From contig NC_081185.1 in the NCBI RefSeq assembly GCF_029867415.1, positions 138,353,191 through 138,417,190 of the forward strand: 64,000 nucleotides of DNA, in the 5' to 3' direction. The notes under the pieces are model-generated. The model was not told the origin of the DNA. It saw only the letters and a list, made by a program, of their open reading frames with translations, and ran no database searches. Both the position numbers and the translations under genes were made by a program. Origin of the DNA: Vicia villosa. Taxonomy: Eukaryota > Streptophyta > Magnoliopsida > Fabales > Fabaceae. Positions 56,732-64,000 of this stretch are shown here, piece after piece. Position 1 is the stretch's first letter. The number at the start of each line of letters is the position of its first letter.

Positions 56732-56994
56732 ATGCAATTTCCTGTTTTCTTTGTTTATATTATGCAAAGATAAAAATGGTTCCTGTACTATCGAAACATG
56801 AGCTTGAAAGCCGTGTGCCTTGCCCGAAGTAAACTGGTCCTTTTATAAGGGCTTGTCATATCATGATCATGTTCATTCAATAAAATCATGGGACGTTTGC
56901 ATATTCGAATTTTGTGATCCTTTTTCTTTCTTTGCTTTATTCAATTTTCAAATAGCTATGTTTTCTTACACACACCCACATAAATAAAATGCAG
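56732..56994 (+). other. Putative Ogre intron between ORF2 and ORF3
   Basis: Non-coding, T-rich. It is bounded by a GTAAATG donor overlapping the ORF2 stop (from 56728) and by AAAATGCAG acceptor (ending 56994). Ogre elements are known to have a partly spliced intron here, joining gag-pro to pol. Confidence 0.55.
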
Positions 56995-59900
56995 ATTCAC
57001 ATTCACTTTGGATCCAGTCGATAACGATTCTGCTATTGCCCGTCATGACTTTGAAAATCCGATCTACCAAACTGAGGAAGGAAGTGAGGAAGATTGTGAA
57101 GTACCAAGAGAACTTGCAAGGCTGATAGAACAAGAAGAGAAGGCTATACAGCCTCATGAGGAACCAATTGAGGTTATCAACTTAGGCAGCGACGAAGAAA
57201 AGAAAGAAGTCAAAATATGGGCTGATTTAGAAAACAGTGTCAAGCAAAGACTGATTCAAATGTTGCAAGACTACGTCGAGATATTCGCCTGGTCCTATGA
57301 AGATATGCCAGGCCTTGACACGGACATTGTGGTTCATCGCCTGCCAATCAAAGAAGGTAGCACTCCAGTCAAGCAGAAACTACGAAGGAGTAGGCCTGAT
57401 ATGTCAAAAAAGATCAAAGACGAAGTTGAAAAGCAATTCAATGCCGGCTTCCTGAAAGTTGTAAGTTATCCTCCTTGGATAGCTAACATCGTGCCTGTAC
57501 CTAAAAAAGACGGGAAAGTCAGAATGTGTGTAGACTATAGAGATCTGAACCGGTCAAGCCCAAAAGATGATTTCCCTTTACCTCACATCGATGTACTGGT
57601 TGACAATACCGCACAATGCAAGGTATTTTCCTTCATGGATAGATTCTCAGGGTACAATCAAATCAAGATGGCACCCGAAGACATGGAAAAAACAACTTTC
57701 ACGACACCCTGGGGAACCTTTTGTTACAAAGTAATGCCCTTCGGTTTAAAGAACGCAGGAGCTACATATCAGCGTGCAATGGTAGCTCTGTTTCATGATA
57801 TGATTCATCAGGAGATAGAGGTTTATGTCGATGATATGATTGCGAAGTCCAACACCGAAGAAGAACATCTGGGTCATCTACACAAGCTGTTTGACAGACT
57901 CAAGAAATACAGGTTGCGACTGAATCCAAATAAGTGTACCTTTGGAGTAAGATCCGGCAAACTCTTAGGTTTCATCGTCAGCAGCAAAGGTATTGAGGTT
58001 GATCCTGCCAAGGTCAAAGCCATTCAAGAAATGCCTATACCCCGTACCGAGAAACAAGTCAGAGGATTCTTGGGACGTCTGAATTACATCGCCCGATTTA
58101 TTGCCCATATGACTACTACTTGTGTGCCGATCTTCAAACTGTTGAAGAAAGATCAAGTGGAAATGTGGAATGACAAATGCCAGTTAGCCTTTGACAAAAT
58201 CAAAGAGTATCTCCAAAAACCGCCAATCTTGTTACCACCTGTGGAAGGAAGACCTCTGATAATGTACCTAACTGTGTTAGAAAATTCAATGGGGTGTGTA
58301 CTGGGGCAACATGACGAGTCCAGCCGAAAGGAGCATGCAATCTACTATCTTAGCAAAAAGTTTACCGATTGTGAAACAAGATACTCACTACTCGAAAAAA
58401 CTTGCTGTGCCTTGGCATGGGTGGCTCTCCGACTAAGATAGTATATGCTAAATCACACCACTTTCCTAATCTCCAAAATGGATCCTATCAAGTACGTATT
58501 CGAAAAACCTGCTCTCTCTGGAAGAATAGCAAGATGGAAAATGATCTAACAGAATATGACATTCAATACACTTCACAAAAAGCAATCAAAGGAAGTGTGG
58601 TAGCTGATCATCTGGCTCATCAAGCAGTGGATGATTATCAAGCATTGAACTTTGACTTCCCAGACGAAGACATTATGCTAGTCAATGACTACAAACAACC
58701 AGGACCGGAAGAAGGACCAGAGCCGGGATCCCGGTGGACTATGGTTTTTGATGGAGCTTCTAATGCACTTGGCAATGGCATCGGAGCTGTGATCATTTCT
58801 CCTGCAGGAGGTTATACACCATTCACTGCCAGATTATGCTTTAACTGCACTAACAATATAGCCGAGTACGAAGCATGTATTCTGGGTCTCAAAGCTGCAA
58901 TCGATCTAAGAATCAAGTTCCTGGAGGTCTACGGAGACTCGGCCTTGGTAATTTACCAAGTCAAAGAGGAATGGGACACGAAGCACCCGAATCTAATTCC
59001 TTACAAAGAATATGTGCTGAGTCTGATTCCTTATTTTGAAGAAATCACTTTTGAACACATCCCACGCGAGGAAAATCAACTAGCTGATGCCTTAGCTACC
59101 ATGTCATCCATGTTCAAAGTCAGGTGGGACAATGAGGCGCCGATGATCACCATTTACAGACAAGATGAACCATCCTATTGCAATGAGGTCGATGCCGAAG
59201 GAACGGAAGAAAAACCATGGTTCTATGAAGTAAAGAGATATCTCGAAGCTCAGGAGTACCCTGAAGGGGCGTCCATTAACGACAGAAAGTTTCTAAGGAG
59301 GTTTGCTGCCAAATTCTTTCTAAGTAATGGGACCCTATACAAACGCAACCATGACTCGACTTTACTTCGTTGTGTAAACAAGAAAGAAGCAGAACGGATT
59401 ATGGAAGACATACATGATGGTGACTTTGGCACTCATTCAAGTGGACATACAATGGCTAAAAAGATCCTCAGAGCAGGTTATTACTGGTCTACCATGGAGA
59501 CAGACTGCCATCATCACTCCCGAACCTGTCACAAATGCCAGATATATGCCGACAAAGTACATGTACCTCCAGTCCCGCTAAACGTGCTGACGGCTCCTTG
59601 GCCTTTTGCAATGTGGGGTATTGATATGATTGGAGAAATCAAACCTACTGCCTCCAACGGACATCGCTTTATCCTGGTCGCTATTGACTACTTCACAAAG
59701 TGGGTAGAAGCATCTTCATTTGCTTCAGTCACCAAGAATGTTGTGGCCCGGTTTATCAAGCACAATCTCATTTGTCGGTATGGCATCCCCGAAAGGATCA
59801 TCACAGACAATGGCACAAATCTAAACAACAGAATGATTACTGAACTTTGCACACAGTTCAAGATCAAGCATCATAATTCCTCTCCATATCGACCAAAGAT

Positions 59901-60464
59901 GAATGGCGTAGTGGAAGCTGCCAATAAAAACATCAAGAAAATCATACAAAGGATGACAGTGACCTACAAAGACTGGCATGAGATGTTACCTTTTGCTCTT
60001 CATGGTTATCGCACATCTGCACGTACTTCAACAGGGGCAACTCCATTCTCCTTAGTCTATGGTATGGAGGCAGTTCTTCCAATTGAAATTCAGATTCCTT
60101 CCCTAAGGATTATGAGAGAAGCTGGTCTAGACGAAGACGATTGGATTCAGACTCGGTTAGACCAGATAAACTTGATTGATGAGAAAAGGCTCGCAGCTAT
60201 TTGTCACGGTCAGTTGTACCAAAAGCGTATGATCAAAGCCTTCAATAAAAAAGTCAAAAGTCAAGCATACCAAACCGGTGGCTTGGTTGTCAAACGCATC
60301 ATCCTGCCACAAGGTGACCCCAGGGGCAAGTGGACTCCCACTTATGAGGGACCATTCGTAATCAAAAAATATTCTCCGGCGGTGCCATGTTGCTTACCAC
60401 CATGGATGGCGAGGATTTCCCACACCCTGTGAATGCGGACATAGTCAAAAAGTACTTCGCTTGA
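56995..60464 (+). pseudogene. Ogre ORF3: reverse transcriptase, two RNase H domains, integrase
   Basis: RT: WIANIVPVPKKDGKVRMCVD (57470-57540), FSFMDRFSGYNQIKMAPEDM, PFGLKNAGATYQRAM and the catalytic VYVDDMI (57820-57840). First RNase H: AFDKIKEYLQKPPILLPPVE to RYSLLEKTCCALAWVALRLR, then TAG at 58439 (CAG in the family) and a frameshift near 58540. Second, archaeal-type RNase H: WTMVFDGASNALGNGIGAVI, NIAEYEACILGLKAAI, GDSALVIYQVKEEW, REENQLADALATMSS. Integrase: HHSRTCHKCQ zinc site, then the DDE core AMWGIDMIGE, IITDNGTNLNN and GVVEAANKNIKK (Asp, Asp, Glu visible). A last frameshift near 60375 precedes the natural stop at 60462. Domains are complete but the frame has at least three breaks. 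Confidence 0.9.
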
Positions 60465-61796
60465 AGAAAAGCTCGCTAAGTTGAAAACCTGAAAGGGCAA
60501 CTTAGGCAAAAAAATGAGCGTCTCGGTGGATTGAAAACCCGAAAGGGCGATCCAGGCAAAAGTTAGAGACCAAAAAAAATATAATTATCCCGGTAGGCTG
60601 AAAACCTGAAAGGGCAGCCTAGGCAAAAGTTAGGGAATAAAGCGTACGACTATGTTCCGTTCAGCTGCCTACTCACCGTCAAGACTCACCATCAAAAACA
60701 CCGATCAGTCCAATTACTTTCTTCCAACAAGTGAGGGATGAGATGCTCGAAGACAGATTGGCAATAGCAAAATTGAAACTTGACTGGATTGTTTTCACAT
60801 AGCTATTTCACTTTATAAATATTTTCCAAAAAGCTTTATGACAATTTCCTACTACTAGGATTTTTGTTTCTTTGTACTAATCAGCCTATCATGGCTCTTT
60901 TTCAAAAATCAATGCAGCTTAGGCTCAAAATCAACATTTTCACTTTTTCTGTTTTGAATACGTAAACGTCCCAATGATAATTTTGAATGAACATGTGCAT
61001 TTGAATATGATTGATGTTTACCAGGAAAAACAGGAATAGCATTCAGGTAATCTCCCAATCATTTGGACATCATTCTGAAACCAGCTTCAGAAGAAAATCC
61101 CCAACAGATGTGCATTTCTCACCAAATTCCTCAATAAGATTTTTCTCTCCAAACAAAGTGATTCGAGAAATCTTATTCCCCCAGCAGGGCTGTTCCAGAT
61201 TCCTATCTCCAGAAGGTGTGATCTCCACATCAGGACTTGGTCAAATAGTGCATCGGAGGATTATGCATCTTCCTCATTCCCACTTAAAGGGGCATCAAAA
61301 TCAGAACCTTCCAGTTACCTTTTATCCCCGAACGGTAGTCGAAGATCCTTCAACAGAGTACCATGGTTCTCAAAAAAGGGTTCCCAGCCGAGGGTACTCA
61401 AACAAGACAAAAGATCATCAACAATCACAATACCTTTATCTCCAGATGGCTAGCAGGGATTTATTCTCCCAACCCGAAGCTTGATACGCATCATACATCA
61501 TACATCATACATCATACATCATACATCATACATCATACATACACAGCATATAATGTTTCATGACAAACGCATACATTACATGCATCATAAACATTGCATA
61601 TCACTAACTTGATTTTTTCAGGCAGACGGATGTCTTCAGCAAAGATGTTCTCAATCACATGCAGTGTTTCCCTAAATTCTATTCAGACGAACATTCCTCT
61701 CAGATATAATCAAGCCGAAGATTCATTCTGAAGAGATCTCTCTTTTCAAATCACTTATCAACTCAAAAACAAGCAACACAGATCTAAGTCGATACC
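60465..61796 (+). other. Ogre 3' noncoding region with short tandem repeats
   Basis: 60478-60630 has three imperfect copies of a GAAAACCTGAAAGGGC unit followed by GGCAAAA (period about 55-62 bp). 61488-61550 is a 7-bp microsatellite (CATCATA, about eight copies). No gene. Confidence 0.75.
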
Positions 61797-62110
61797 TTGG
61801 ACGGTTCCTTAATGATCTACCATCGAAGATCTAAAGCTGATACCTCAGACGGTTCCAGAACGATCTACCATAGAAGATCTAAAGCTGATACCTCAGACAG
61901 TTCCAGAACGATCTACCATCGAAGATCTAAAGCTGATACCTCAGACGGTTCCAGAACGATCTACCATCGAAAATCTAAAGCTGATACCTCAGACGGTTCC
62001 ACAACGATCAACTTTCAAAATCTAAAGCGGAAAAACTTTGGACGATTCCGTAACGATCATCCTCCTAGATTCAAAGCGGTAACCTTGGACAGTTCCGAAA
62101 CAGTCAACAC
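61797..62110 (+). repeat. 48-bp tandem repeat, about 6.5 copies
   Basis: Unit contains GACGGTTCCAGAACGATCTA, CCATCGAAGATC and AAAGCTGATACCTCA. Four copies are nearly identical and the last two diverge. The unit length is a multiple of three, so it is open in frame as a 16-residue repeat (DGSRTIYHRRSKADTS). Confidence 0.9.
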
Positions 62111-62383
62111 AGAGGTTTTCAAATCCTTCATCAAGATATAATCAATGGATTCATTCTGGTGAACAAACCATCAACACAATTGCCAGATGGCATCTGGAAG
62201 CCCATCTCAGGTAATGTTTCAATCTGCCAACAACATTTCTCAGACAACATTCAAAGACAACTTCCAACATCTCTTCCGATCAAGGTAAGTGCAAATTTTC
62301 AGGGCATCTAAAATATTCAATCATCTTCTACCTTCAGATTTCAGACAATCTCCTCAGGTTTAAGAAGATTGAATAGGGGCAAC
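62111..62383 (+). other. End of Ogre internal region with polypurine tract
   Basis: Non-coding. It ends in GAAGATTGAATAGGGGCAAC, whose GAATAGGGGCAAC part is the polypurine tract before the 3' LTR. Confidence 0.7.
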
Positions 62384-64000
62384 TGTTATACCCCAAAATT
62401 TGCCCGCATCTTTTTTCAAGAAAACTTCAATCTAAAAATTAAGAGTTTCATATAATCTTTGATTTTTATCCTGATTTATGAATACTTGGTTTTTAGAATC
62501 TTTCTTATACGGTATTTTGGCTCGCTGTTAAATTTATTCTTACGCAAACGCCAGTTACTGTTTATTATTTCACACACGCTATTTATTTGATATTTATTTA
62601 CAGATAAATAGTACTGACACAATTGGTACAGAGATAAATCTTTTGCAGGCGCAGAGTCCGGGGATTCAGACTGTACTGGTAAACAAGTAAATTATTACTA
62701 ATGTTTGTATCCCACTAACTTTTGTACTATATTCCATTATTTTCAAAATCTCTTTTCAAATCTCTTTTTGAAAAATCAAATCCTAACTTTATTCTATACA
62801 TCTCTCTTTTTCCCAACATTATCATACACTTTCTTTCAAATCTTACTTCCACTCAAATTTTCCTTTTGTACGGAATCACTTCATTCCCCAACGTCTCTAT
62901 CCTTCTTTTCATCCTATAAATACCTCTCATTTTTTTCCATAAAATCTCATATCAAATTCTAACTCATCTCTCAAATTTCTACTTCATATTCATTCTCTCT
63001 TCTTCCCCCGGCAAAAATGGCGAAGCGGATAGAAACGTGTTTTCTTATGGTCATCACCGTTGTGGTGGTAATCATGTCTTTCTTCTGTCTACATAGCCCT
63101 GAAAAATGTGGACCTGGGATGCTGACACTCCCAATCATCTACATGTTATTGTTTGTAGCATGGGTCATTAATCGTCATTCTTAAAGCTTGTCGTATCTCT
63201 TATTTCTTAAATGTACCGTTTATCCGTTGTACTGTTCATTATAGTATGTAATATTTGTACGGTTAGTATTAAATGTCGTACTATCTGCCGTACTGTTGCT
63301 TAATTATTCAGATAATATTTTGTGTGTTTTCTGCCAGTCAAATATTTATTTTTTCTGTGCATTAAATGATTTTCAGGGTTATTATCGGTAATTTTGCTCG
63401 CGTACAGTAAATATTAGTTATTTATTATGTCTGTGTTCTTTAACAAGTCATGTAAATAAACTTTCATCTTTCACATAAAACAAAAACAACAAAAAAAAAA
63501 GAAAATTAACATTGACTGTTGAATTTTCACTCTAACTGTTACATACCTGAACAGTCAGTTGGCAGTCAAACCGCTGACAGTGCGATTCTCCGTGTTTTGT
63601 ACCATCAATCAAATCAAACTTTTGCAATTTCAAAATTTCAAGATTTTTGTTCTAGAAGTCTTCTGAATATCACATGATTAGCAGAGACTCAGCACTGCAC
63701 AAAAATCAGGTACGCTTAACTGTCTCCTACACAAACAGTCCCTAATTAGGGTTTATTGTTTTTTCAGGAGAAACAAGTTTTTGATACCTCAAATGGATTT
63801 CATGGACCTCCATATATCTCAAAGTACCATCATGCAAATTTTCAAACTTCAATTCACTCAGACGCACCGTCAGCAGCTCAAACAGTCAACAGACGACCCG
63901 TTTGACCAAAAAAGTCAACAGACAGTCAAAAATGAAATTTTTTGTCAACATCCATATTTTGTCAAAATATTCATCATTTGATCATTGGATGATCATAATT
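62384..64000 (+). repeat. Ogre 3' LTR, cut by the window end
   Basis: Colinear with 46335-47960. The visible 1617 bp differ by about 19 substitutions and a few 1-2 bp indels. The right end and target duplication are outside the window. Confidence 0.95.
63017..63184 (+). CDS. Microprotein frame, 3' LTR copy
   Basis: Same 55 codons, start context and stop as at 46968-47135. Two substitutions change Leu to Phe in the first helix and Ile to Met in the second; both keep hydrophobicity. It would not normally be transcribed as the leader here unless the 3' LTR acts as a promoter. Confidence 0.5.
   Translation: MAKRIETCFLMVITVVVVIMSFFCLHSPEKCGPGMLTLPIIYMLLFVAWVINRHS

Larger units (their letters stand above)
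46335..64000 (+). mobile_element. Ogre (Ty3/gypsy, Tat lineage) retrotransposon, right end outside the window
   Basis: 5' LTR from TGTTATACCCCAAAATTTGC at 46335 to about 50930; primer site for tRNA-Arg; ORF1; gag-protease ORF2; putative intron; RT-RNase H-second RNase H-integrase ORF3; long 3' noncoding region with tandem repeats; polypurine tract GAATAGGGGCAAC (62371-62383); 3' LTR from 62384. The extra ORF1, second RNase H and very long LTRs are Ogre traits. By eye the visible parts of the two LTRs differ at about 19 of ~1600 bases. It is inserted in Athila gag (probable duplication GTGAG at 46330-46334). Confidence 0.95.

Noticed and set aside
61488..61550. Possible CRISPR-like array
   Set aside because: It is a 7-bp microsatellite with no spacers, in plant nuclear DNA.

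Overview
This window is plant nuclear DNA, most likely from a large-genome legume of the inverted-repeat-lacking clade (IRLC). The evidence is a nodule-specific cysteine-rich (NCR) peptide gene, a very large Ogre-type retrotransposon, Athila/Cyclops-type and SIRE/Maximus-type LTR retrotransposons, and coiled-coil NBS-LRR (CNL) fragments of the kind seen in Medicago and pea. A vetch/pea-type genome (Fabeae) fits best, but the species cannot be fixed from the sequence. Well over half of the 64 kb is mobile DNA. One run of 100 Ns (15357-15456) is an assembly gap.

Layout. 1.0-3.1 kb: the only clearly conserved housekeeping gene, a three-exon MAM33/mitochondrial glycoprotein family gene on the minus strand. 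3.3-5.95 kb: a non-autonomous Helitron. 6.8-8.2 kb: a solo LTR with a perfect target-site duplication. 8.3-9.5 kb: broken Ty3/gypsy RNase H and LINE reverse-transcriptase pieces. 10.06-10.58 kb: a MULE-like MITE. 11.1-15.4 kb: a resistance-gene remnant cluster made of a short CC-LRR chimera, a CC scrap beside a SEN54-like scrap, and a CNL gene broken by frameshifts and the gap. 15.5-20.1 kb: two truncated SIRE-type elements in opposite orientations. 20.1-32.8 kb: Athila env-like pseudogenes and a 3' LTR, with a complete young SIRE-type element (21431-28212) inserted between them. 32.8-38.6 kb: a single-copy-like island with an intact NCR gene and a duplicated NCR gene whose intron carries a 1.8-kb LTR element. 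38.6-64 kb: an Athila 5' LTR and gag cut twice, by a deleted SIRE-type element (40656-45612) and by a giant Ogre element (46335 to beyond the window end).

How it fits together. The order of insertions can be read from the nesting: Athila first, then copia and Ogre within it. LTR-pair divergence differs between elements: none seen for the 21431-28212 element, about 1 percent for the visible Ogre ends, and clearly more for the 40656-45612 element. Most element coding regions carry stops or frameshifts, but Ogre ORF1 is intact and one deleted SIRE element keeps a single 1509-codon frame.

The most notable items are three. Both Ogre LTR copies carry, as the first ATG after the TATA box, a 55-codon frame for a two-helix membrane microprotein. 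Five LTR families carry short palindromes clustered just upstream of their TATA boxes. The NCR paralogue may still be splicable across its intron insertion.
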